Source: Prorocentrum cordatum (taxonomy: Eukaryota > Sar > Dinophyceae > Prorocentrales > Prorocentraceae). Taken from it: a stretch of DNA of 64,000 nt. This document shows positions 44,610 to 54,552 of the stretch, in pieces. The DNA lies in NCBI GenBank assembly GCA_963575745.1, contig CAUYUJ010020549.1:679222-743221 (forward strand), written 5' to 3'. Numbering within the stretch: position 1 is the stretch's first letter; every line of letters begins with the position of its first letter. Under the pieces are notes generated by a model. It searched no databases and was not told the DNA's origin. It saw only the letters and a list, made by a program, of their open reading frames with translations. Made by a program: the position numbers and the translations under genes.

Positions 44610-45330
44610 GGTGATTCCAAACACAGGGCTAGGGATATGTTTCGAACTGGTAAACTTCACGAGCGACGGCGACCCCATCTGTCGGGGGTGGACAGAACCC
44701 CCAACAGTGACACGTCGATTAGTGAATTGTCCGTTTTCGAATCTCGTGAGGGCGCCGTGGTCGTTATTTTCCAGGCTTGCGCCCGCCAGGTTTGGGCCCG
44801 AGGTCGTTTTCACTAAACCACGTTTTACTAAAAGGATGCTTGTCCATCCCCGAATTTGGGGGGGCGCCACCTGCGGGCCGGGGACCCAAAAACCCCCACT
44901 CCCGCCGCACAGCCTCGACCGAGGCGAGGTGAATTCCAAACACAGGGACAGGGATATGTTTCGAACTGGTAAACTCCGCGAGCGACGGCGATCCCCACTT
45001 GGAGGGGGGCCACTGGGGGCTGGGACATGTCTCGAACTGGTAGACCTCCACGAGCGACGGCGACCCAATCTGGAGGGGCGCCACCTGGGGGCCGGGGACC
45101 CCCAAGCCCCCATTCCCGCCGCACAGCCTCGACCGAGGGGGCCGGGGCAGGCGGGGCCTCGCCGAGGGGCCCATTCCTCAATACATAGCCGCCTCCGGCG
45201 CCGGGAGGCGCCGGGGAAATCAGCTACGCGAACTGATTCTCAAACCCCGCCTTTGCTATCCCCCCCTTTCGCCCGACCCGATGGGGGCCGGGGACCCAAA
45301 AGCCCCCACTCCCGCCGCACAGCCTCGGCC
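44610..45330. repeat. Irregular tandem repeat
   Basis: Two words alternate. GGGATATGTTTCGAACTGGT (near 44632, 44950, shortened at 45020) is followed by ACGAGCGACGGCGA. GGGCCGGGGACCCAAAAACC (near 44876, 45094, 45288) is followed by CCGCCGCACAGCCTCG.CCGAG. Unit length varies from about 190 to 330. Confidence 0.8.
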
Positions 45331-45454
45331 GAGGGGGGCCGGGGCAGGCGGGGCCTCCCGCGCCGTCGGGGCGGCCGCGGTCGCCGCCCGGGCGCCCCGC
45401 CCACTTGCGGCCGGCCATTGGGACCGCCACGTCTTGACCGACACCACGGACTCG

Positions 45455-45550
45455 CTTTTCCTCCTCCTCCTCCTCCTCCTCCTCCTCCGCCTCCTCCTCC
45501 TCCTCCTCCTCCTCCTCCTCCTCCTCCTCCTCCTCCTCCTCCTCTCCTCC
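45455..45550. repeat. (TCC)n microsatellite
   Basis: Nearly pure TCC run. A short CATCG pentamer run (45659-45682) lies just downstream. Confidence 0.95.
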
Positions 45551-47014
45551 TATTTCTTTACATGTCTCGCACTGCATGAGTCCAGACACCTCAGATCCTA
45601 GAGGCCATGGCCTCACACACCCGGTCTGCTCTAGGCCCAGACGCTGTCCGCAACGGTGGTCGCATCGCATCGCATCGCATCGCCACGTCTTGAGGGCGCG
45701 CTCCTGGGCCACCTCCCCTGACCTTCCAGGAGGGCTAAGAAACAGCACCAGGACGTCGACTTCCGGATTTCCGTCGGGGTTCGAGGCAGTCCAGATGGGT
45801 CTATAGGTCTGGTTTGCTATTTTTTAGCGCGCTGGAAAGTCAGGGTCAGCTTCAGCCATAAGCTCCCGGGACCAGCCTCGCCGACGGAAAGGGGGGGAAG
45901 CCTGGACAAGCTCATCCTGGCATGCGGTCGCCCACCCTGCGAGCGACCAGGGGCGGCAGGGGCGATGCGGTGCCCGTGGGGCTCGCCCTCCCAGCCGCCA
46001 CGACAGGCCAGGGGAGCCGGGGCAGGCGCCGTTCGCGGATCGTGGCCTCGGGCCGCGAGGGGCTTCTTAGGATTCGCGGGTCGCGTCTCAGTCGAAACGT
46101 CTTTCGATCCCTCGGCCGCCCGCGTGGCGCTGGCCACGCCTAGAGCGGTGTCAAGAAAGGGACTAACGGCTTCTACAGCCCTTTAAGGAACCACGGTGCC
46201 GTGCACTCGGTAGCTCGGGACCCCCCAGACCCTTACACTCATGGCCGTTGGCTCCCATTCATTGGGCTCTATCTCATATCAAACAGATCTGCATCGCCTC
46301 CTATCTCCTCGTCCTTGTCATTATCTCAATTATCTTTCTTCTCCCTCAGTAAACTCGCAATTTCCTGTGGTATTACGGCCATGTAGGACACTTACGTCGA
46401 GTGTTTTGGAGTTGTCGCACCAGGAAGCATGGGTAACACATGAAGGGGATAATGGGCGCAGGAGAAGGAAGACGGGGGACGGATGAAAGGATCTACGTAT
46501 GATGACGAGGATGGGGATGAGGACGAGACGGGAAAGACGATGATGTCGAGGAGAAAAGGGCGGGGGAGGGAAGGGGGGTGCGTTGGGGGGGAGGGAAAGA
46601 TCGGTGAGAAAAGAAAGGGCACAAGGAGGAGGAGGGAAACCAAAGTGAGGAGGATGAGGACGGGGATGAGGAGGAGGAGGGGGAGGGGAGAGCAGGAGGA
46701 GTGGCAGGGGGGATAGGATGATGAGAGATGCGGAGGAAGAGGGGGGAGGGGAGAGGGAGGAGGAGGGAGATGAAATTGACGAATGAAGAGGAAACGTAAG
46801 GGTAGCACTCTATACCACACACTGGTGAATCCATAAGGGTCGGCCAACGATCTGCAGTGCGAGCCCACCTCCCTCACACCCCTGGGTTCCGACTCCATCT
46901 CGTCCTCCATTCGTCATCGTGTTTGTTTGCGTCCATTTCAGTACCCTTCCTACCGTTCCATTGCCGTTTTGGGTCCAGTGCAGATAACTGTCCGAATAAT
47001 GTAGCTCGTTTCGG
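45551..47014. other. Upstream region of the transposase-like gene
   Basis: No gene supported. Purine-rich GAGG/GATG sequence at 46480-46780. The final 150 bases are AT-richer and could hold the 5' untranslated region of the following gene. Confidence 0.5.
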
Positions 47015-48436
47015 ATGGACGACCCCGACATTTATTTTGGCGACGGGCCTGATGTCGTGGCTGCGCCACCGCCAGCACGGAGGCGGGAGCTCCTCAGCAC
47101 GGGGCCCAAATGTTTGTTTCTCATTCTCGCGGTTGCCAGTGGGTGGCCTCAGAAGTTGCCAGGCGCTCTTCATCGGCAGATTGGTGGGGCTTTTGATATC
47201 GATGGTTCCGCAGTGCTGCTGGGCGCAGTTGTCGGCCACTGGCAGCTCGTGCCACTTTCAGATTTGGGTGGAGATGCAAACAGCGATTGGGCTAGGAGAG
47301 TTGCGCTGCATCCTTTGCGATCTGGTACTATGGTGGCTGGCTTTTTGACTTACAAAGTGGAGAGCGCAATATGTCTGACCAGCCGCGTGGTTGTTGACGT
47401 CGCAGCTTCAGCATTGGATATTGTTGCACACGCTAGGCTTCAAGAGACAACTGACATGGATTCACTTGGACACTGGATCGATGGATTTGGTGCAGGCCTC
47501 CCGCATAGCATTGTCAAGCTGAAGCCTGGGCTTGCAGCTAAAGTCACAGATGGCGAGTGGAGTATCTTCAAAAGCGTGGCAGTTGGACCTAAGATATATC
47601 ACAGAGGACGCAACCAGTTAGATACTCGACCGAACCATCGCAAGATGAAAAGATGGATTATGACACAAAACTGTGAAAGGTACCATCGAGAACCAAGTGA
47701 TCATGGCGCTGCCAAGCGTGCTTGGCCAGCAGATCTTGTGGTGGATTGGGCTGCGTCTACGCTGTTCCTCAAAGACATCAAACTCGCACACAAGGCCGCC
47801 GACTGTTTCGCGCAGTTGTTCAGTCGGAGGGGGCCCGCTTCCAAGGAAGAGCTGGCCAGCGCATTGGAGTACGTAAATGAGGACACTTTGAGACGGGCGC
47901 GCGTCAGGATTGACGCAGTTGCGTGCTTGTATTTTCGCGAGTTGTTCAGGCAGTTGTCAGCCGATTCATTGAACATTTACCTTTTTGCAGATGGATCGCC
48001 ACAACACAGAGGCCTGGAGATGTTCGCTGCATCGTTCGACTTATTTGCAGGACCTCTTCAGCAGCGCCGATACTTACCGTTCATATCTATGGAGCACGGT
48101 TTTTTGGATTCTACGTCGAAGGCTATCGGGCTTTTGTGGCAATTGTTCCTCATGTGTGGCCCGAGCTACGCCATGATGAGGAAGGCTTGCAACTCTATTC
48201 GGTCGATCACTACTGACAACGGCGCAGAACGTTTAGTCGCAAAGAAGCCAGATTTCCTTGGGGACTTTTTGAGATCTGTGGGGGCAACGGGTCGCGCCCT
48301 CAGGGGTTCGCAGCTGCTGAGGCGATTGTTCCCGAGAGCGCTCGTGGTGAGCGGATGGAGACACATCTGGGACAATGTGTTGAAGCGCGCTCTGTGGTCG
48401 TTACCTTTCTTGCCTGACTGGCTGGCCAAAGTGAAG
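47015..48436 (+). CDS. Transposase-like protein, exon 1
   Basis: Open from ATG 47015 (MDDPDIYFGDGPD) for about 474 codons with rich, non-repetitive composition. Two spaced acidic motifs stand out, YLFADGSPQHRG near residue 323 and SITTDNGAE near residue 400. They recall the first two catalytic Asp motifs of RNase H-fold (DDE-type) transposases; that assignment is inference. The end reads WRHIWDNVLKRALWSLPFLP, DWLAKVK. The frame would stop at 48496, but exon 2 (50531-51316) resumes the same kind of sequence. AAGGCTG occurs at both junctions (48434-48440 and 50528-50534), supporting splicing with a GC donor at 48437. Similar proteins are, to my recollection, multicopy in dinoflagellates. An upstream exon is possible. 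Confidence 0.65.
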
Positions 48437-50530
48437 GCTGCGTTTCGAACCAACCTCCTCCACAACATTAGGGGCGAGCCCGACAGCGTGGCATAACGCG
48501 CGCGTTGGCATCATGTACCAAATCAGTTTCACATAACACGTGCATATTATATGTGTCTAGGCATGGTTGCATGACTTATCATGAAACACATCCGTCTCAC
48601 ATCCATGGCATTCACGTTACCACCATACGCATTCACAAAAACGTTATCATATAAACTGCGGTGCCGTGCCGTGACGCGCAGTGCCCCGTTCCGTGCATTC
48701 CCGACCCCAAGCCACGATGCGTGGCGGGCGGATCCCAGGGCTACCCCGCCCACGGTGTCTAGGTCAGAGTGAGGGGGCCGAACGGTCATTCACTGTCCCT
48801 GGGTGCGTGGCTGAAGTGGGGATCCGCGGCGCGGATTATTGTTGTCGTTGGTGGTTTGTTTGTTGCGTCGTCCTGGGTGGGTCGCGGGCGGGTCGCGGGT
48901 GGTCGCGGCGCGGGTGGGTCGGTCGCGGGTGGGTCGCAGGTGGGTCGCGGCGCAGGTGGGTCGCGGGTGGGTCGCGGCGAGAGTGGCTCGCGGCGCGGGT
49001 GGGTCGCGGGTGGGTCGCCGCGCGGGTGGGTCGCGGCACGGGTGGGTCGCGGGTGGGTAGCCGCGCGGGTGGGTTGGTGGTGTGGCTGGTGGCGTGGTGG
49101 TGGTGTTGTGGCTGGTGGCTGGTGGTGGTGGTGGTGTGGTAGTGTGGTGTGGCTGGTGGTGTGGCTGGTGGTGTGGCTGGTAGTGTGGTTGGTGGTGTGG
49201 CTGGTGGCGTGGTGGTGGTGTGGCTGGTGGCTGGTGGCGGTGGTGTGGTAGGGTGGTGTGGCTGGTGGCGTGGCTGGTGGTGTGGTTGGCAGTGTGGTTG
49301 GTGGTGTGGCTGGTGGCGTGGTGGTGGTGGTGTGGCTGGTGGCTGTTGGCTGGTGGTGGTGCTGTGGTAGTGTGGTGTGGCTGGTGGTGTGGCTGGTGGC
49401 GTGTCTGGTGGTGTGGCTGGTAGTGTGGCTGGTGGCGTGGTGGTGGTGTGGCTGGTGGCTGGTGGTGGTGGTGTGGTAGTGTGGTGTGGTAGTGTGGTGT
49501 GGCTGGTGGTGTGGCTGGTGGTGTGGCTGGTAGTGTGGCTGGTTGCGTGGCTGGTGGCATGGTGGTGGTGGTGGTGTGGCTGGTTGCTGGTGGTGGTGGT
49601 GTTGTAGTGTGGTGTGGCTGGTGGTGTGGCTGGTGGTGTGGCTGGTAGTGTGGTTGGTGGTGTGGCTGGTGGCGTGGTGGTGGTGGTGTGGCTGGTGGCT
49701 GGTGGTGGTGGTGGTGGTGTGGTAGTGTGGTGTGGCTGGTGGTGTGTGGCTGGTGGCGTGGCTGGTGGCGTGGTGGTGGTGGTGGTGTGGCTGGTGGCTG
49801 GTGGTGGTGGTGGTGTGGTAGTGGTGGTGTGGTAGTGTGGTGTGGCTGGTGGTGTGGCTGGTGGTGTGGCTGGTAGTGTGGTTGGTGGTGTGGCTGGTGG
49901 CGTGGTGGTGGTGGTGGTGTGGCTGGTGGCTGGTGGTGGTGGTGTGGTAGCGTGGTGTGGCTGGTGGTGTGGCTGGTGGTGTGGCTGGTAGTGTGGTTGG
50001 TGGTGTGGCTGGTGCCGTGGGGGCGGTGGTGTGGCTGGTGGCTGGTGGTGGTGGTGGTGTGGTAGCGTGGTGTGGCTGGTGGTGTGGCTGGTGGCGTGGC
50101 TGGTGGCGTGGTGGTGGTGGTGTGTCTGGTGGCTGGTGGTGGTGGTGTGGTAGTGTGGTGTGGCTGGTGGTGTGGCTGGTGGCGTGAATGGTAGTGTGGT
50201 TGGTGGTGCGGCTGGTGGCGTTGTGTTGGTGGTGTGGCTGGTGGCTGGTGGGGTCGCCTCGCGGGTGGGTCGCGGCGCAGGTGGGTCGCGAATGATTCAC
50301 GGCGCGGGCGGGTCGCGGCGCGGTCGCGGCGCGGTCGCGGCGCGAGTGGTCGTTGTCGCCGCGCTTGCCCGCCCGCCCCCTCACTCTTATCCACAATTGC
50401 GGGGTGCTACGTATTCTGTGTGTTCTGAATGAAAGGTAACATGTGCGTCAATGGAATCAACATCGTGAACAGTGCTAGGTCGACCGCGCCGTTGTCAGTA
50501 GTGACCGATTGCTTTGCACCTCCTGGAAAG
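48437..50530 (+). other. Probable 2.1-kb GC-AG intron
   Basis: A donor AAG-GCTGCG and an acceptor GGAAAG-GCTGTG would join exon 1 and exon 2 in phase 0. The 7-bp direct repeat AAGGCTG spans both sites, a pattern expected when an intron arises by insertion. Inside lie the L-type motif, a 1.5-kb minisatellite and the R-type motif. An alternative is a GT donor at 48431, which would remove two residues. A third alternative is that this is an inactivating insertion and the gene is dead. Confidence 0.5.
48763..50408 (+). mobile_element. Minisatellite-carrying element with both termini
   Basis: The left end is the L motif (48763-48840, starts GTCAGAGTGAGGGGGCC). The right end, inverted, is the R motif (50370-50408, core GGATAAGAGTGAGGGGG). 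The two ends therefore share the inverted 12-mer AGAGTGAGGGGG. Between them are a TTG-like run, GGGTCGCG units at each inner edge (48880-49070 and 50255-50350), and a roughly 1.2-kb array of GTGTGGCTGGTGG / GTGGTGG words. There is no coding capacity beyond array translations. This is the only copy in the window with both ends close together. A transposition mechanism is not shown. Confidence 0.55.
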
Positions 50531-51316
50531 GCTGTGAATTATTTCTTGCGAGATCACACTGTCAGGGGCGCACTGGTAAAAGATTTGACAAGGCGTGGGC
50601 TGAGAGGGTTGGCGCTTGCGATACGAGACGCACATCTACCAAATTTTGCAAAGTGGAGGTGGGCTACTTTGGACAGGGTATGCAAGGAACTCAGCTGCTT
50701 TATCGAATCTTTGGCGCGGCATTTCAACGTTGGGGTGTTCGCGAGGGTTGCAGAGGAGGAGAACAGAACGAGATTGCGCATGGTAACGGAGTCGTTGCAA
50801 AGCCCCCAGTGGTTCCATCAATTCAACGCTGTGAAATGGTTATGCAATTGGCTATGCAGAATCATGGATTTCGCAGGGGCATGTCCGTGCCATTTAGACG
50901 AGTACTTCAGGGGTGAACAAGTTGAGTGCAAGAGAAAAGGTCGGGTTTTACCGTTATGCTACAACTTTGCAATGGAACGTCTGCGAGAAGGTTTGGCCGA
51001 GGTGAATGCTTGGACCCCCGCCCAGCATGGGGGCATCCAGCTGTGGCAACTTGTGCAGGGCGCAGCTCGCGGTGCGTTCGCAAACGGCCAGGCCAGAGTC
51101 AAACCGTACGATAACATACCATATCTTTTCAGTCGGCTCGGAGAGCCTGGCATCAAGGCACGAGTGCTAGATCAATTCAACAGAGCTCCAGCCCATGCTC
51201 ACGATGATGCAACCATGCATGTGATGTCAGGGCAGTTGAGGGCCGACTTCGACGCCATGGCCGACGACGGTGCCAACATGACGAACGCGTTGGCTTCCGA
51301 GGTCAGCAGTGATTAA
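50531..51316 (+). CDS. Transposase-like protein, exon 2
   Basis: Starts after an AG acceptor in phase 0 and runs 261 codons to TAA at 51314-51316. It begins AVNYFLRDHTVRGALVKDLT, continues with FAKWRWATLDRVCKEL, and ends DDGANMTNALASEVSSD. The R-W-x-T-L-x-x-[VA] segment and the preceding RDH motif look like the C-terminal helical half of the same multicopy family as exon 1. Together the exons encode about 735 residues. The segment has even composition, no stops, and lower G+C than the flanking minisatellite. If unspliced, an ATG at 50429 could start a shorter product, but that start lies in a region without family-like text. Confidence 0.65.
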   Translation, partial: AVNYFLRDHTVRGALVKDLTRRGLRGLALAIRDAHLPNFAKWRWATLDRVCKELSCFIESLARHFNVGVFARVAEEENRTRLRMVTESLQSPQWFHQFNAVKWLCNWLCRIMDFAGACPCHLDEYFRGEQVECKRKGRVLPLCYNFAMERLREGLAEVNAWTPAQHGGIQLWQLVQGAARGAFANGQARVKPYDNIPYLFSRLGEPGIKARVLDQFNRAPAHAHDDATMHVMSGQLRADFDAMADDGANMTNALASEVSSD

Positions 51317-51511
51317 ACACACATACATACACACACCTCCTCCCCCTCCAGGAAGGGGGGGGGGATGGAGGTGTCCTGCATCACCTCCTCCTCCCCCTCA
51401 TCCTCTTATTCATCCTCATCCCATTCCTCCTCCGATCTCCTCCTGCTCCCCTGCTGCATTCATAATCTGCCCATCCCACGCTCTGTCTGTTCATCCCGCC
51501 TCTCCCGAAAG

Positions 51512-51671
51512 GTCGACTCGATCAAGAACGTGCCTATCGACGACGCTATCGCCGAGGGCCCCCACAGCCTTGCGAAACGACTTCAAGACCACTCTCGCGC
51601 TGCTACTTGGGCGTGGGCGGCCAGCTCGTTACGACTGGAACAGAACCTCAAGGACCTGAAGGACCCTGCAG
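51512..51671 (+). CDS. Exon-like fragment before the second gene
   Basis: An acceptor-like CTCCCGAAAG precedes it and a CCCTGCAG-GTGATT donor follows. The frame reads VDSIKNVPIDDAIAEGPHSL and then WAWAASSLRLEQNLKDLKD, a plausible helix. It may be an early exon of the 52.4-54.1 kb gene, but its 3' phase does not match the 52422 acceptor directly, so an intervening exon would be needed. Confidence 0.45.
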
Positions 51672-52421
51672 GTGATTGATGAAATAAGTGGCGCGCAGAG
51701 TGCACGGGTGATCGGCGCGTGTGTTCGCATTCGCACATTCGGTTCCGCCTACCTCTCTCGACAACTCCTCTCTTGGACCCCTTCGCCATTCTAGGTTAGT
51801 GCTGGATGGGGCGACGGGTGATGAGGTGAGGGAACATGAAACGCGATCCCAATCGGGCGTAGCACCTGGTAGTACGCACATCAACATATTTTACCACGGC
51901 GCATGCGTGATGTGACGGGGCCATTGTGAAGCGCCCGCTGCCTCATCTTCGGCAGCGCAAGCAAATGAGGGGCAGGTCGCGGGCGGGTCGGGGGCGAGAC
52001 CAGCGATGGCGACAACTGTAACGGCACCGCCCGCTGCACCGTCGCACGATGAACGTAAACAGCATCAGCATTTGAAGCACCACCAATAATAATGATCAGC
52101 CGATCACGCTATGATAAGCAGCCTCAGCATCGAGCGCATCACCATCACTGGCAATCGCGCCACCAGCAACGCCAGTGCAGCAGCGCAAGCAACACTAACA
52201 ATGGGAGGCGCGTGGAGCATCAACAACATGAAACACCATCAACATGTGACAACATGCGTGACGGCCCTCACCCCTTAAAACATCCTCCTCCGCCCTCTTC
52301 TATCGTCCTCCACCTTCCCCCGCGCTCCACCCCCCTCCGTTCATTCCCAAGGGCGCGAGCCCGATCATGTGGGGTTTCGTTTCCCGAGGACCTCAGTGCA
52401 TGTACGTCGACGCCTTTGCAG
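51672..52421. other. Probable intron
   Basis: AT-richer, CATCAGCA/CACCA-type low complexity and pyrimidine stretches; ends in the acceptor gacgcctttgcag. Confidence 0.45.
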
Positions 52422-53366
52422 AGCAAGTGGGATATTTATTCTTCTGTTGTGAAGCCTCCTGGTGCGAGGAGGCCCGGTGCAAAGTTGCAAGTGAAGAGGA
52501 AGGAGTTTGAACATCGATTTTATGTTCTCGGGCGTGCTATGGGCGACGATCCAGACTTTGACGGGTTTGGCGGTGCAGGGCCCGACGAGCCTGGAGATCC
52601 TGGCCTTCCCGATCCTGGGCAGGGCGGAGGTCATCCTCCAGGTGGCGATGGCGGGGACGACGGAGGTGGCGATGGCGACGATGACGGTGAAGGCGATCCT
52701 CCTGATGAACCAGGTGGCTCGGATCACTTTAAGAAAGCTGTGCCGAAGCCATCTCGCAAAGATGACTCAATCAAATTGTTGCGAAGCTACTACTCCGCGG
52801 CACTGGCGCCGCATTCTTATGTGTCAATTCCCGTTCCGCCAGAAGATGATGGTGATGCTGGTGGTTCCAAGCTATATGTTTTTCAAGTGCTGGCATTGGA
52901 GACGCGGGATATAATTTTAGAAACGTGGGAAGCTAATATCAAAGAGGATTCGTTGTACGAGCTCACTGTGCAACCACTTGCGGTTTGGGCCGATAACAGC
53001 AATGCAGAGAAACCGCGCATCGAAGCCTTCACAGTCGAAGAGCCGCACAAAATTGACATCATCCAGTTGGTGGGCGATGACCCCGAGACCAGGAGAAACG
53101 TGTTGGCATGGGAAATATCAGAATTGCAAGTTGAAGGGTGCATCTCACTTACGTGTCCGAAAATGTGTGTTCCTACTACTCCCCTTGGGTCAAGCAGTAT
53201 ACCAGTCCTTTCATTGATGGACGCATTGGGCGTGCAGGGATTTCAGGCGGTGCACGAAAAAACTCCGACACGTCAAAGGTGGGCCCTCCAGGTACGACAT
53301 ACGGAAGGCTCCCTCCAGAAGGAATTATCTTCAATGTATCCTTTCACTTGGCACAATTTGGGATAA
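52422..53366 (+). CDS. Acidic companion protein, part 1
   Basis: From a phase-0 acceptor at 52421 the frame reads SKWDIYSSVVKPPGARRPGA and then a Gly/Asp/Pro-rich linker (52540-52720). A folded-looking region follows: SIKLLRSYYSAALAPHSYVS, FQVLALETRDIILETWEANI and DPETRRNVLAWEISELQVEG. After about 53140 the text in this frame loses quality, while the next frame (53138-53270, ENVCSYYSPWVKQYTSPF) and then a third (from about 53317) take over. That suggests one or two frameshifts, or very short introns. It lies 1.1 kb downstream of the transposase-like gene on the same strand and may belong to the same mobile unit. No domain is named. Confidence 0.5.
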   Translation, partial: SKWDIYSSVVKPPGARRPGAKLQVKRKEFEHRFYVLGRAMGDDPDFDGFGGAGPDEPGDPGLPDPGQGGGHPPGGDGGDDGGGDGDDDGEGDPPDEPGGSDHFKKAVPKPSRKDDSIKLLRSYYSAALAPHSYVSIPVPPEDDGDAGGSKLYVFQVLALETRDIILETWEANIKEDSLYELTVQPLAVWADNSNAEKPRIEAFTVEEPHKIDIIQLVGDDPETRRNVLAWEISELQVEGCISLTCPKMCVPTTPLGSSSIPVLSLMDALGVQGFQAVHEKTPTRQRWALQVRHTEGSLQKELSSMYPFTWHNLG

Positions 53367-54135
53367 AGGCGTCCTTGCTTTTGATTCCGACCTGTCTGCT
53401 GCGTACTACAAAATGTTGTTGTTGTCCAATCGGGTCTTGGAGGGGAGACCAACTGCCAAGGAGTGCAAGCGACGACTGGAATCCGATGAGAATCCCAAGC
53501 CATACAAGATGAAAGCATTGGAGTGCCCTCCTCCTGCGCCTCACCTCAAAGACCTCATTGACGATGATATTGTTGGCGGCGAGGGCGCTGGCGGCGATTT
53601 CCCGACGCCTGCAGCTATCGCCGAAAGTGCTGCAGAGACCCAGCCAGGAGATGAATCGGGCAAAGCAGCTGAAGGCAAGGCTTCGGCCCCAGGGAGTCCG
53701 TCGCCGCGGCCTGCATCGGAAGGCCGCAGTCCGCATCGAGAGTCGGGCAGCAGCGGAGACAGTGACCACCCGAGTAGCCGCCAGCAGAGTAGCTCCAGTT
53801 CGAGCTCATCTTCGTCTTCAGATGAGGGGTCCCAGAGCTCCGAGGACGAGCCGCCGAACGTCCCAGACGTCATATATGGAGTTCGCGCGAGCATCGAGAA
53901 GCGGTCGGACTCAACTGCAATTGGTGTTCGCGTGGACTGCCCCAACAAGGCGCATCCAGGATGTAACAAGTACAGGTCGCTCAGAGTGTGGAGAGAGCAT
54001 TTTGGCGATGATGCTCCCATTCTGTACTTGGGCGCTTGGCTCTCAGAGGCTTTCTCGAGGGGCCATGCGTCCCACGCTGGCTGGAGGCCTACGCTTGCGC
54101 AGGTTAGGAGGTTCCAGAGGCTAAACTCAGACTGA
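53317..54135 (+). CDS. Acidic companion protein, part 2 (Ser-rich, C-terminal domain)
   Basis: Reads LQCILSLGTIWDKGVLAFDS, DLSAAYYKMLLLSNRVLEG, then a Ser/Glu/Pro-rich stretch with eleven consecutive Ser (about 53791-53823). The compact C-terminal domain is VDCPNKAHPGCNKYRSLRVW, ILYLGAWLSEAF and WRPTLAQVRRFQRLNSD, ending at TGA. The C-x(6-7)-C-x3-YRS...YLGAWL pattern is one I associate with multicopy dinoflagellate element proteins, function unknown. The reading frame differs from part 1, with an in-frame stop at 53215-53217, so the whole gene is probably interrupted in this copy. ATG 53413 would be an internal start only. Confidence 0.55.
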   Translation, partial: RRNYLQCILSLGTIWDKGVLAFDSDLSAAYYKMLLLSNRVLEGRPTAKECKRRLESDENPKPYKMKALECPPPAPHLKDLIDDDIVGGEGAGGDFPTPAAIAESAAETQPGDESGKAAEGKASAPGSPSPRPASEGRSPHRESGSSGDSDHPSSRQQSSSSSSSSSSSDEGSQSSEDEPPNVPDVIYGVRASIEKRSDSTAIGVRVDCPNKAHPGCNKYRSLRVWREHFGDDAPILYLGAWLSEAFSRGHASHAGWRPTLAQVRRFQRLNSD

Positions 54136-54229
54136 CTGCTGGTTCCGGAGCTAGCGCGAGCGGAAGCAAGAAGCATCGATGTTGGCAGAAACGTGAGATT
54201 CCATTAAATTCTGGATGCATCCCCCCCCG

Positions 54230-54521
54230 CCAGCCCATCCAGACACGACGCCCAGTCGAGTTGAGGTGATGAGGGAAGTGCAGAGGCAAATGGGGGGGGG
54301 CAGCCGAACCGTTCGAATGATGGGGAGGATGAGGAGGAGGATGGATTGATGGATGAGGGAGAATGATGGCGAATATAATGATGAGGGGGAGGATGAGGGC
54401 GAGGATGAGGAACAGTATGATGATGGAGGATGAGGGCGAGCAAAGGGGTCAGAGGCCTCCTGGATGCCTCTCGGGATCTCAGGGGATATGTATATCTATA
54501 TTTATATCTATATCTATATCT

Positions 54522-54552
<31 letters not shown>

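Noticed and set aside
44632-45030. GTTTCGAACTGGT words considered as tRNA-like T-arm sequences
   Set aside because: No cloverleaf, anticodon arm or acceptor pairing; the word is part of an irregular tandem repeat.
48786-50396. Two minus-strand frames of about 535 codons
   Set aside because: His/Thr/Pro repeats that translate the GTGTGGCTGGTGG minisatellite; open in two frames at once.
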